A stretch of 64,000 bases of DNA, taken from assembly GCA_021307315.1 (NCBI GenBank), contig JAJSPD010000068.1, positions 124,001-188,000 on the forward strand, in the 5' to 3' direction. The stretch comes from Bisporella sp. PMI_857. Taxonomy: Eukaryota > Ascomycota > Leotiomycetes > Helotiales > Helotiaceae. The translations under genes and the position numbers were made by a program. Below the pieces are notes generated by a model. That model made no database searches. It was given only the letters and a program-made list of their open reading frames with translations, and was not told the origin of the DNA. Positions 32,092 to 43,813 of the stretch are shown piece by piece (within the stretch, counting starts at the first letter, position 1; each line of letters opens with the position of its first letter).

Positions 32092-34642
32092 GCTACATCA
32101 TTGCAGGGAGCGTCGTGGCTTGCGTCCTTTACATGCTTACCGAAATGGTGACGTGTAGACCCTTTACTGGAACACTAGTCAAGTTCCTTGACCCAGCTGC
32201 TGGCTTTGCAGTAGGGTTATCATATATGTGAGCAGCATGAAAATTTATAATGCAATTCGTATAGTTTTGACTAACCATGCAAGTCTATCAAACGTATGTT
32301 CCATGGCAATTTTAAACGCCCAATCGGCTGAATTGGCCGCATTATTAAAGGACAACCCCAAGCGACACAACGTAGAAACTGAAATAGGAATTAACGTTTT
32401 GTTCATTGCATTGACAACAATTTCTCATTGCGTTGGTGTGAAGGTATGGCGTCCTGCAGTCAACAGTCGTTTTGTATTACTTACAAGTAACAGTTTTACG
32501 GCGGACTAGAACGAGCACATATAGACTTCGCTAATACTAAACTCTCTGCTTACTTCTGCCAAGGTTGTTATGTGGTTCAAACTGAGCTTATTCGTATTAG
32601 TTTGTGTTTTCATGCTGATCATCAACGTCGGTGATAGGTGATTTAGAAGCTTCTTCATGTCGTAAGTGCTTACAGTTATTGCAGGTGCCGGTCCCAGAGA
32701 AGGATCGTTTTCGAGGAGTATGTCACCATATTCGCTGAGCCTTTCTCTGCTAAATATCTACGCCAGGCTATACGTCGCACGCTTTCACACCAGGCTGGAA
32801 ACCCACTGGTTTCAATAGTACCATCCCCACTGTTTTACAAAGCACAGGAGTAGATGACACTCACCTTGGCATCGACGGACCCGGAGGTGGCGCTTATTCG
32901 CTTTGCTGTATGTATAAATGCCATCTATCATTTTCAATGTGGCGAAAGAGCTAAGCACTAGCGAACAGGACTGTTGTGACTTTGGTAATTTTCTCGTGTA
33001 AGGGCGGGGAAATTGTAGCAATGACAGCAGGCGAGGCAAAAGATCCATAGAGAGATGTTCCACTGGCTATGTCTTTCGTATACATCGTCCCACTCTCACT
33101 CTACCCACTTATACCCTTATCCACTGGATCTAATGTCAATTATGCCGACCCACACCTACCTAGGCTGTGGGCCAAAGGAAAAGGTGGCATAGCGTTATCA
33201 CCGTTTGTCATTGCAGCACAGTCGCAAGTCTGGCAATCTCGGGAGCAAACCTTCCTATCTGAGCTACGTCACAACCATATTAAGAGTACACCAGGAGTAT
33301 AGTAGAAGTATATTTTCTACTTTGAGTTATATTTTGAGTAACTGGGAGCAAATTATCAAATAAGGCAATGCTGACTCAAGAATGTCGCAACAGGTCAGCA
33401 CTGCAAGGCCTGCCAAAGGCGCTTAATCTTCTTTTCATTATATCAGCATATACCGCAGCGTTAGTATACCATCGCCTACGGCCAATACCTGAATTTCTGA
33501 ATGCCGTCTAGAAATACTGCTCTGTACGCCGCTTCTCGTGCTGTCTTCATAGTAGCGCAGACGTATCTACCTACAAAGCTTGCAAATATTTTCGGCCGGA
33601 CGAATAACGGACACACGCCCCTGTCGGCAATTCTTCTCTGCTCTGCACTAGGCTTCTTGTCTCTTGCTGGGCTGAGCAAATATACTTTATTTCAGGTATT
33701 TGCGCACTAATAGAAGAAAATGTTTGGCTTTGGAATAGAATTCTGACTGCTCGACCCAATGAACAGCCTCGCGTTACCCTGTCTGAGGTGTACACCGGTA
33801 CTATGGCATGTGTTAACATTACTCTCTGTGTTACCTTTCTCAGGTTCAAAGCAGGGTAAGGTAAATGCCGCAAAGGAGACGGATCGCTTCTAACGTGGGC
33901 CTAGACTCAAGATAATGGAGAAGAGGGGCTTGCTCGAGCGCGGCTCTGATCTGTACGTTACCAGACTTTTCCGATCACGATGGCAGCCACTCCCTGCTTA
34001 TATTGGCATCGTGGGTTGTGCGATCGTCATTATATGGTCTGGAATACCGCCACTCTATATCCTTATCGCTAGAGAACACTTGACGTTGTCAAGCAATCTC
34101 AAATCAAAGGCCGCTCTTGTGCTCGATGTTGTTGGATATTATATTGGAGTTCGTATTGCCCAGTGCCATACCAGGCTTACAGACTGTGCTCAGAGCTAAC
34201 CTTTATGCAGCCTGTAATCTTCGCAACGTTCTATTTGTTCTACAAGTACATCACACCTCGCTCATTTCGCGTAGATCTTCGCGATTTGACAGCCAGCCAC
34301 TACGTCCTTGGCGACCTCGATTACATCGAACAAGAGAATCCAAATACAAACCCTCGCAACGCATCTGTCGCCAACGAGTCGCTCTGTGCAACATCTGCCG
34401 TGGAGCTTGAAACGTAGGACAGCTGGTTTACCTTAGATGAATCATCAAGAGAGTGGAACAAAACGGATGTTAATGATGTTATACAGTGGGAGCTAGACCT
34501 CAACCCAGAAATGCTGGATGAGGCAGAGGCATAGAGAGCACAGAGAGCGGAAAGGCAAAGAATTCAGGATATCTTAGAGAGACAGCCACCGACGTGGGAG
34601 AGGGGATTCTGGAGAGAAATGTGGAGTTTTGTTGTTGTATAG
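32092..34642 (+). pseudogene. Amino-acid permease (APC superfamily, fungal YAT type), 5'-truncated with three TAG stops
   Basis: A chain of exons is clear: 32092-32227, 32284-32443, 32494-32514, 32564-32630, 32685-32717, 32767-32907, 32962 to about 33222, about 33395 onward, and further to 34642. Conserved pieces run in order: GYIIAGSVVACVLYMLTEMV, GTLVKFLDPAAGFAVGLSY, CSMAILNAQSAELAALLKDN, TPGWKPTGFNS, GGEIVAMTAGEAKDP, NTALYAASRAVFIVAQTYLP and YKYITPRSFRVDLRDL. Most introns still splice in frame. Damage: the first membrane spans are absent upstream; TAG stops lie at 33048, 34415 and 34532, each at a place where CAG (Gln) fits; and the donor at 32515 reads GC instead of GT. It would have been a plasma-membrane amino-acid:proton symporter. 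Stops made only by C to T at CpA suggest RIP. Confidence 0.8.
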
Positions 34643-34723
34643 AGAAGAGCCAACAAAACCCTTGTCTTGCAGGAACGCAGCTGACTACAAGTCGAGCCTA
34701 GACCTTTTTTTATCTAACATAAA

Positions 34724-34905
34724 TGTCGGAATACCTACCACGTAGCAAATGGCGTAGTAGCTGTGACTACGCTCTTGCTGGTGTGGTTATGATATTCGTT
34801 TTTTCTTCTAAGCTACGGCCTATTGCCAGGTAGTTATATAGATAGTAGAAGACCCGCAATCCTCGCGATATGGAACGCGTGAAACTATGTACATGCATTC
34901 CAACA
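34724..34905. mobile_element. Solo LTR, copy 2 (182 bp, TG...CA, 5-bp duplication ATAAA)
   Basis: Same family, orientation and length as 14224-14405. It is flanked by ATAAA on both sides (34719-34723 and 34906-34910), a perfect target-site duplication different from that of copy 1. Independent insertion of the same element is therefore directly visible. No internal retrotransposon sequence adjoins it. Confidence 0.88.
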
Positions 34906-34920
34906 ATAAAAGAAACATAG

Positions 34921-35148
34921 TGTTACGATTACGGGGCCTGGGACGGCGGACCTCGGCATGTCAGAGTTATGATCATGTGACCAATGTCGTATCCTTTACT
35001 AGCTTGGCTTGGCGTGTCATGTGATCCGATTCCTTTGTGAAGGGATGCTACAGCTTCAGCTACATCTTTCCTCCTTAGTTTAATATTCTCGAATAGAACC
35101 TACCTATTAGCCACCTTACAAAGTCCCAGGCATTAAGGCCTCGTGATA
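34921..35148. mobile_element. Possible second LTR (Gypsy-like ends)
   Basis: Begins TGTTACGATTACGGGG and ends CCTCGTGATA. Fungal Ty3/Gypsy LTRs often run from TGTTACG to CTCGTGACA; the final GATA would be GACA after a CpA transition. No matching target duplication (CATAG on the left, a G-run on the right) and no reverse transcriptase sequence are seen, so it may be one end of an eroded element extending to about 35330. Confidence 0.35.
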
Positions 35149-35887
35149 GGGGATGGGAGGTTCCAAGGCACTTCAAGGTCCTAGGCAGAGGGATCCCGGG
35201 AGCTCCGGGACCCTTTCGTGCTGTCCTTACTGGGATCCATGGGTCGGGGCTTACGGATCCGGGATCCAGTGCTAGGATCTACCAAGTGGTTCCGCCTCCC
35301 GAATCCCATAGCCTGCTAACCTAATCGCATAATACAAGCTCTGAAACCTAAAGCTCTTACCGACTTTTGTATTATTCCTTAGCATATATTACCCCTGCAC
35401 CTGACATTGAGCGGTTTAATGTATTTTTGGAGAGATGCTTTTTTTTTTCTACTTTTTGATATAGAAAGTGCTTCAGAACGCAAATTATAATAGTATTAAT
35501 TTTTTTAAAAAAATAATAACCACTTGTTGTTATCGCTGCTAGACAGCTTACTCTTTCGCAATGCAAAAGCCTCGGTATCCACAGTTGATGGCTGCGTGAT
35601 ATATGTCAACTAAAGCCAGTCAAGAGGAACGAATATTATTCTATCGGTTTGGTGGTGAAATCGTGAATCTTTCCAGCATAGCCAATGTTTTCAATGAGTC
35701 TGAATGTGCCTCTTTAGCTTGATAGAATAATATTGTCGGTTGGAGTGCGTTGGTTGAAAATTCTAAGTGCCGCATTGTTCTTAGCTTGCTATCCAAGGCC
35801 ATGACACTCTATTTCTCTTTAGCCTAAAGGGAAAAACAAACCGAAAGCATATTGCGTAATATCCTTTATGTACTAATACCTTCCTGC

Positions 35888-36320
35888 GATCCCAACCATG
35901 AGCAATACTTCTTCATGGACACGCCTGGTTTCGACGCAGAGACCGAATCAGAAGAATTCCGCGAGATCGCCCGCGGTATCAAGACTATGCAGCGTAATAC
36001 CAGGATAGTTGGAGTGTTATGTCACTAAGATCGACCAACCCCGAGTTGAGGCTGTCGGCTTTTATACCAAGAACCTCTCCGCCGCCCTCGCAATACCGGC
36101 CCCCCCAAAAAACTACTAAAAAAACTCGAAGTGTTATCTGAAAGCCAAATCAGATCTGGAGCGCTAACAATCCAACAGCTAAAAGAGCTGCTTCAGTACT
36201 CTGATGGTGTCAATTACGCACTTATTTGACCCACGGAGCGTTTACCGAGCTCCCTCAGGATGGCACAGTGTTCTCAATAGCATTTGCATAATACTATGCA
36301 ACGTAGCAAAGCCCAGTACA
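35888..36320 (+). pseudogene. Relic of an AIG1/IMAP-like small GTPase
   Basis: The frame around 35888-36025 reads YFFMDTPGFDAETESEEFRE then IARGI, the G3 (D-T-P-G) block and following helix of AIG1-type P-loop GTPases of fungi. After a shift near 36015, VTKIDQPRVEA continues, and at about 36160-36220 LTIQQLKELLQYSDG follows. The P-loop (G1) is not found upstream. The fragment is too short and broken to be functional. Confidence 0.4.
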
Positions 36321-36797
36321 AGGCCCGTGTACGATAGCTGCTGTAGCATCGACATAAGTAATACCGCAACACAACATTTGTTGTCGCCAAATTACTTTCT
36401 TAGGAAGAGCACTTGCCTTATACTAGTTTTGCTTACATTGCAAGTATTTGCATATTACTATTGAGAATACTGGGTTGATAACAGCGCTTCACCACGCTCC
36501 TGACAGCCTTGAAAACAGAGCCGGCAGGTGTGTAATTCTCCAGTCAGCTCATTGTTCAAATTTCTTGTAAAGAGTGAGTGGATAACTAGGAAAGATGTGA
36601 ACTTAGTATCGGCCGGTTGATATAGATGTTCATAGAGCATCATTGCCATGGGATACCAATTAGGCCATACTTCTATACTTGAAGTTAACTATTCATATTC
36701 ATAATCCCTTGGCTATCCTCCCCGTCCGACTCCATTGTAGGTCTTCTTCTCTTCATATCCTAGAAATGAGCAATACCTTGTTCCTGGTGCCGTCGAA

Positions 36798-38864
36798 TTA
36801 GGTTTGACCAGCTTGTGGCCCAATAGCCGACTGCCCGCATACTGCTCTTGTTCCACAGGCTTTCGTGTCGTTGAACCTTAGTTCGTTTTTTTCCTCGTCA
36901 ACTATTCTCTCAAAACCAACCTCTGAAGATTGTACAAATGTGTCTCCAAATGCATTCCCTGAGACTTTGTCGATGTCTTCGTCTAATTTCTTCCTCTTGA
37001 GCCATAAGGAGATTGGGTTTTGCAGCAACGGCCAACGCGGTTGGGCATGTCTGCCGATAAGGCGAATGGTATACACCATAACTATCAGGATGAAAATAGC
37101 AAGTGCAAAAGATTTAGGAGTCGAATTGAAGGGTATGGCGCCTGGCTGCATGCTGAAGATAGCTGCGGCGAGTGCGATGGGGTAGAGGATCTGGAAATAC
37201 GGAAGAAGAGGATTAGCGGAATGGTAAAATATTGGTATAATAAAAACATACAGCAACGGTAAACTCTGAGGTAACCCCATTTTCGACTGCTGCTTCTTTA
37301 GCTTCCAGATTTAAGTGAAGCTCCAACTACATATATTTATATATATTGTCAGTGTAAATTTTCCTGATCACATGCCCCTCTAAGGAGACAGGGAAGGAGT
37401 CTAACTCACGGCCCTTGAAAACTCCGAACAACAGTTTTTTAGTAGGAATATTCTCCTTTGATTTCTTTGAAGTTGCCGAAAGATGACCTTGATCGCATAA
37501 ATAGATCGGTGTGCGTTTAAAGAAATATCACTAAAGTAGCCTAGATCTTCGTCACGAGAGTTGAATGACTTCCACGCTTCAATGGTATCACAGAGAACAC
37601 CATCAAGCAAGCGCAAAAGGTCCATAGTTTTGAGAGCCCAGTTAAAAGACTCCTTCATCTCTGCAGCTCGCTCCCGGGCATTTCCAGAGCGGTGCGATAG
37701 CGCAGATGAATGCTCTCTCATCTATTCAAGATGTCAGCAATCTGTATCGTCACAGGTGATATTGAGGGAAGTTTGAGGTTGACCTCGTACATATTGATTG
37801 ACGCTAAGCTCTAGCTTGTGAATCAGGTAGTCCCACTGGTTTCTCACATAGTCACTTCGGATTTCAAAGACTCTTATCCAATATTCTCTCGGTTTCCAAA
37901 TCGGGAAGTTCGACTCGAGTTCTCCAGCCGCAATTTGGTCGTGAAACAAATCTTCATCGGATGATTCGGCTAGAATCCCGTCGATTTCAGCATCGACGAA
38001 ACCATATCCAACCCACCGCCAGTGATCCGATCCAGCCACGACACAAGAGATCTGGGCTCCCTGGATACCCCAAACTTCCATTGGTTCCTGGGGCTCTAAG
38101 TCAAACTTATCCAGCTTCAGGAAAGACAGATCTATCCAGTGTCTCCGTGGTTTTATGTTGATCCCCCCCCTAGAGTTCTCTGGTGGGGTAAATTTCCTCA
38201 AAATAAAAAATGCTAGATGCAAGTCTAGCTGGAAAGCCAAAAATCCTGTAGAGGGGATCTTGACTGCGATTGAGGTTTGAAATTTGAGGTATTGGTATAT
38301 AGCATTTCTCAGCACTCGCGCTTGATGGCAAGAGACCGTCGCTGCAAGGGCTTGAATGCAAGTGGGGTCCAGGTCCGTGATATAAATCAACCTTCTTGCA
38401 GCATCAGGCAAGTCCATGTGGTCAAATCGCGATTTCTCCAAGGCTCGAAAAAGTCCAGTGGCAGTGAGAGGATTTTCATGCTGCCTTGCGTCTCCTCTTC
38501 CATCTAGGTCCGGGAAACAGTTTCTCTCATCAACCCACACTACCCTCTGAACCCCCGCTCTACCTCTACCTGCTTTTACATCTTCAAGATTTGTGCCCCG
38601 ACAGAAATCTTCTAATACTTCAACCTCCAACGGAGAATCTGTATTCCCAGAGACTATGAAGAGGTTTGGAAGATCCTCTACGTCAGCGTCGACGTTCTTC
38701 TTGAGCTCGACCAATGTCTTCTCATTAAGCTTCCGAAGTCTTGAAAATTCCGTACACCATTTTTTCTCGAAGGGTGCGGACACTTCCTGCTCCTGCCTCC
38801 ACTCAGGGGTTATATCCCTCAAGTCTTGGCCAAGTGCGTCTTGGCGATCCAAAGGCATTGCCAC
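36798..38864 (-). CDS. CorA-like two-transmembrane fungal protein, 4 exons
   Basis: Exons 38864-37791, 37721-37410, 37326-37252 and 37190-36798 join in frame to 617 aa. The introns show GTACGA, GTGAGT and GTATGT donors and CTGAC/GCTAATC branches. The N-terminal about 350 residues are soluble, with FIVSGNTDSPLEVEVLEDFC and HWRWVGYGFVDAE. Residues about 340-485 are mostly helical and probably coiled coil (EIRSDYVRNQWDYLIHKLEL, then VIFRQLQRNQRRIFLL). Two membrane spans follow immediately, about 488-503 (ILYPIALAAAIFSMQPG) and about 514-531. This soluble-helix-TM-TM plan is that of CorA-like magnesium transporter folds and of many fungal relatives. I see no GMN motif at the end of TM1 (FSMQPG instead), so ion transport is doubtful. 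The function in this fungal family is unknown. Confidence 0.78.
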
Positions 38865-39442
38865 AGGATAACCATGGCAGCCCGCTACCGTATAGGCCTA
38901 AAGTTGTGTCTCACTGCCTCCCTGTTAAATTGTCCGATCGAATGGGCAAAAAGGATTGATTGATGGCACAACCAAGGTAGTATGACACAACTTACAGCCT
39001 ATACCTTCGATACGTAGTCGAGTTCCTGCTTCTATAGTCTCTTCTTGCGTACAACTTTAGTCGATATATGGAATCATCGGCTAGGCGAACTAGTACCGTG
39101 ACAGGTATTGACGTTTGACAATAGCATTGAGTTTTCTCGAACAACAAGAACCAAGAACACAAGTGTTCTTTCCATGGCAGCATTCTCTCTCAAGTATTAA
39201 CCACCTACTATCGCGTCCGGGCATTGCATACCACGAGAAGGGCTTCGCCAAGGAACATTGGTACCTAACTATTCCAACGCGTGCTATATTTTTGGGCAGT
39301 CAATTGGGCTCCGATACCTAAGGCATTGGGTATCACTTACACAGACCACGTCTTGCTCCAGCCTCATCGCACCCGTACTTTAGTGGTCTGGCAGTATGCG
39401 CAGCGAGGGGTCTGGCATTCAGGACAGGTTCCGGTTTGGATG
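38865..39442. other. Spacer between two leftward genes
   Basis: Upstream flank of the CorA-like gene and 3' flank of the ankyrin gene. Only short frames without motifs. Confidence 0.4.
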
Positions 39443-41697
39443 TTAATACCTGACAGCGAGCACTGGCACTGGATACCTGGTGTTAGCTCGACCTTCGTGA
39501 ATTGCTTCCAACACACTCACACATTCCCAGACGTAAACAGTTTTCTTCTTTGCCGGCGGTTTTAGCTTGATTGCGGGGTTCAATTTGCGGGGACGGAGAT
39601 GGATAAAGGACCTGTGACTGCAGACCTTAAGTTGGCTAATTCGCGCATCTATGGTGTTGTCGGGCCTCGACGCGTTTAAGTTACTCGTACATTCAAGGGG
39701 ACGGACTGACTGATGCTGCAGTGGTGTGGTATTTAGGGTACTCTCTGTAGTCGTTAATACTGGTCCAAAAATAAAAGACATCGATGAAATCGAATAGGAC
39801 GTCGAAGTAGTTGGATTCTTCTTTGGGACCTTCACCGCAGCATCAGCACCTCTCTCGAGCAGCAGCTGGACAATCCCGGCACTGCTGTTCCAGGCAGCCC
39901 CATACAGCGTTGCTCTTCCGTATGGTTCCGCAGCATTGACATTGGCGGCCTTGTCAAGCAGCACCCGGACGGAAAACGTCTTCGGCGCCACAACAAAGAT
40001 GCCCGCTATCAGGTCAAACCCAGACAGCAAGAATGGTAAACAGCTTGACCAATAAGTGACCATTACTACAAAGTAGTTCTGCAGAGACCAGATATATGTT
40101 ACACTAGTAGACTCATCATGCATCAAAGCAGTCAACACGCTATACCCTGCTGCATCGGCCCGAAAACCAATGTTGCATGCACAAGTATCACAATACTTAA
40201 GTGAGAGTGCCCATAGGACCACCTGACGAAGACCAACAGCTATTCCTGCAACTCGGCGCAATATAGCCGTACCTAGTAGGCCTCCGAGAGCACGTACTTC
40301 TTCTATGTTGCTGTTCCTTATGAGGGATTCAAAAGTTGGACCACACTTGGAAAATAGAACAGGAAGCGTCACTCCTAGATCGGATACCGTGGATAGAATG
40401 AAGTAGCCCTCTATATTGCGGGACGGAAGATTTGCTTGTGTAGATGTCACGGCTCGGGTCAACGACTCTCTCACAACTCTCTTCAGGTCGCAGTCCCTTG
40501 AAATCAGCTCCGCACAGCTCAAATCGAGGACTTTATAATCTGGTGAGATTGGAATGACTAGTTGACCGGTGTATTTGATACACATCTCCAAAGGCCGATG
40601 TCGAGCTTTGAATCCGTTCCATGCATCCATTCCTAGATGAGAATTGTAACTAAAGTAAGGGTTTGGCATATCATCGGAATTTGAAACGGCATCGAGGGGG
40701 TTCTTGGCCATTGCCTCGATGGAGCCATTGGCAAATGCAACATGGATGCCGCTGTGGGTAATACCAACAGCGGTAGAGTACTCTACAGAGTTGATATGGT
40801 TGGAGTAGTTAGTGTTGAACAGGTGATCATAATAAGTCTGGCGTAACATGCCTGTCGTGACACCTACCCCGCCGAGGTTGTACCGTTCTGCAATTTTGAA
40901 GCCACCCTTGGCGTAGGCAATTCTATTTATGTTGCAGTTTACGATATTTTGTATGTTTATGATTGCTTGACGTCTAGGGGCTAATTTTAGTGCAATCCCA
41001 AGTCGGCCGCATGTAATACATGGGCAGAGACCTTTGGAGTCTTGTGGATCGTTCCACCAAGGTCCTTGGAGCACCTCTGTGTACCTGGAAACTGTTAGTG
41101 CCAGCATCTTCTGAAAAGGCGAGGAGAAAACGGATGCATAGAGGGTTTCGAGAATGTCATAGTAGAAATAGGGGAAAGGAGGGCGTACTCTTTGTTGGAT
41201 TTCCACTTTCCGCCTGCGGATTTGGGTCCTTCCCAAGTGATTGTATTATACGCCAACTTAGATCCAAGGTGGATCTTCAAATTGGTCGTTTTCTGTTTCC
41301 GCTCTCCCGCAGCTAGTCTTGAGCTGATGCCAACAGCAATTTTCACATCCTCTAAGAGACGAGGGTGAAGAGAAACAGCCACAATCACGTTCACCAGACT
41401 CTCACAGGCTATAATCCAGCCCTTTGTGACCCAGTCACGAACCAAGGGCTCCAAGATATGATTTTGCCTTTGCCGGATAAAGCATTTCAGCTCGATATCT
41501 CGTCCGGTGTAAGTCTTGAAAGCTCTGGCGATGTTCTCGGGTTCAGCAGTTTTGTTGTTTGAAGTGTAGATGACAGATGTGAGTCGGCTGAGACCTTTGA
41601 TGTTTATTTTGCCCACTTTATGTAGTTGAAAGTCCCCTGCTTCCAGTCTACCCGTTGTGTTTTGTCTCCTTGATGGGCGAGAAATGAATGACACCAT
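39443..41697 (-). CDS. Ankyrin-repeat protein, 2 exons, family otherwise unrecognised
   Basis: Exon 1 (41697-41189) and exon 2 (41084-39443) join through a 104-nt intron (GTACGC donor, CACTAAC branch, TTTCCAG acceptor) to 716 aa. The junction reads WKSNKEYTEVLQGPWW. Residues 1-240 are a mixed domain I do not recognise, with a Cys pair (LCPCITCGR). The middle is hydrophobic in parts. Near the C-terminus at least one and a half ankyrin repeats are clear: SVRVLLDKAANVNAAEPYGR, then TLYGAAWNSSAGIVQLLLER followed by GADAAVK. The segment after that is Ser/Thr/basic and may hide another intron or be read past the true end. Ankyrin repeats point to protein-protein contact. In fungi such proteins often belong to fast-evolving recognition families, but no NACHT or kinase domain is seen here. 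Confidence 0.6.
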
Positions 41698-42592
41698 GGT
41701 AGTGGCTTTAAACGCGTAAAAGTCGCGTTAGAGTTGAGTTTCTTTCGAGTGAATCCCCTTCTGGAAGATGTGAGCTCTTGCGGAGGGGAGAAACTAAGGA
41801 GGAATGAGTAATTGGGGAGGAAAAAACAAATTGAGAAAGAACCAAGGTCGCATTGGGTTGCACAGTATATTTCTTGGTGTACCTTCATGTAAGCCACATA
41901 CGCATCCCTCCCTCATTGTCCACCCGGAATCTTTATCAGGCTCCGCATAAGCGAAGCAAGTTCCTCAGCAAAATTTGCATTTATACGGTACCTGCAATTG
42001 GTTCCAAGCCACGAATTCGCCCCTGCCGAAGTGTCTTTGTACAACACACTTTGCAGATGTCAACACCCTTGCATTCCCCCCAACTGTTTTTATTGGGGAC
42101 TACGTGTATGTTTAATACCAAAGGCGCAAGACTAGACCATACCAATTGGTAAGCCACATACCTTGATCGAACACATGGCTTTAAGTGTAGTGTTAAGTGG
42201 CTTGCGCTTTTAAAAAAAAATCAAAAAAATCATACGGAGCAGAAACCCATTCTATAATTCATCCCCATTTACAGTGGAAGGCAAATTAAGAATCGCCAGA
42301 TTTTTAGTTAACCTTTCTATAGACTGCGGGGTAGGCCTGTGGCTTGTGTGGGCCCCCAGTCACTCCCCCTATCTTTCCTTCTTTACTCCTTTTCCAACCG
42401 TGCCAGCAGAGTCAGCGCTCTCGTGTCAACTACGATCTGGCGGGCAACTGGATACCGCATAGTACATTTTGATCAAAACATTGCCAAAAAGAAGGGTTTG
42501 AGACCAAGCTAATAGACTTAGAAGCCTCGTGTAGCGTGCAGCGTGTAGCGTGTGCGCCGTCCAGAGAATCCATCTAAAGAGACGGGTCCGAA

Positions 42593-43270
42593 ATGCTTGC
42601 CCAAAGAGCAAACCGCGTCGGCCATCGTAGCTGCATTATATCACTTATGCAAAAAGCACTTTATGATATGCTAATTGAACAACCTTACTTGAATCGATGC
42701 AAGATGGCAGATTTCTTTTACGTAGGCTTCGTGAAAGGGTATCGGAAAGACCGATCGGTCGGACTCCGTGATCAATAGGCTGGACAAGAACAACGATCTA
42801 TCGCATCACACAACGGGATGCCGACCATCGGGATCACTATCTATACAGGATGTCGTAGTACAAGTCGTACTAACCCGCTTTTTGTTGGTGATTCTGGCTG
42901 CGGTGGAAGGGATCGTTGGGGGGTGGTCTTTGAAGCTGTCCTCCCCAGTCCAGGTTATAAAGTTGGGTCGCGGAAAAAGGTGGCACATTCTTCCAGGATA
43001 CGCGCAAGACGGCATTATGCTGTGGCGAGTATACTAAGGATCGATATGCAGTAATTTGTTTGAGGACTTCATCGCCCAATGCCGCATCACTACGGCAGAT
43101 ACCCGGGGCCACAATCTGCTATCGTCATGGACAATGCCTCTTGGCACTATTCAGGAAAAATTCTGCAGATGTGCCGAGACGCAGAAGAGTATTAGAGTTC
43201 CTATTACCGTGCTCGCCTGACTTGAACCCTATTGAGGAGCACTTTTGAGTGCGTTTTGAGTTTGTCGAGA
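42593..43270 (+). pseudogene. Relic of a second Tc1/mariner-type transposase (DDE_3 superfamily)
   Basis: Conserved pieces of a different mariner family from the one at 17 kb occur in order in all three frames. They are LYDMLIEQPYLNRCKMADF (helix-turn-helix region), FVGDSGCGGRDRWG (first Asp block, normally D-E-S-G-C-D), RGKRWHILPGYAQDGIMLWR, FEDFIAQC, the second Asp block read as VMDNAS in another frame near 43128, and CSPDLNPIEEHF (third block, 43210-43245). Several frameshifts and stops separate them. Terminal repeats were not found. Old, dead insertion. Confidence 0.75.
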
Positions 43271-43813
43271 AAAAGTAGCTCGAAAACTAGCATTTTAATG
43301 TTTCTGAAGTGGTGAGTTGATGTGGTAGGTGCCGCTGCGACAGTGCAAAAAGTCTGTTTCCCCTGTCTGCATGATTTAGTTGTTGCCATGGCGCCTAACT
43401 GCAGTGCAGGCGCTTGCAAAACCGGTCTCCTTCGTGGAATTTTTACCTCGCTTGCACATGACTAGGAATTAACCTTCAATTCCTTGTCACTTGAATCAAG
43501 CCTGTATATCGTCAACGACCTTTTATAAGCTTCGAAAATTTATCAAAGCTCCTCTCTCAATTACGATAATATAAAATTAATATAAGTAACTTTCGGTCCT
43601 TATAATAAAAAACAATATCTCGCACAGTCCGAACATAAAATTGTACATGAGCATATGAGGCGTTATCAGCTGAGACATGCATGCAGACAATCCCGGAACT
43701 TGCAGGAGGCGTAGCGCCAGCTTTACAACCTCAAATATCTCACTTTCAAGACTTATCTGATTCAAAATTCTAGGCTCTCCATGGCGCCAAAAACGCTTCT
43801 AGTCTTATAATCT

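Noticed and set aside
17561..34534. Idea that TAG codes for an amino acid in this genome because so many TAG codons interrupt good frames
   Set aside because: Intact genes here (GT32 and MFS) use TAG as their final stop, and the TAG interruptions occur only in relics and transposons. RIP explains them better.
43060..43248. Frame containing SPDLNPIEEHF taken as a separate small gene
   Set aside because: It is the third catalytic block of the mariner relic, in a shifted frame.
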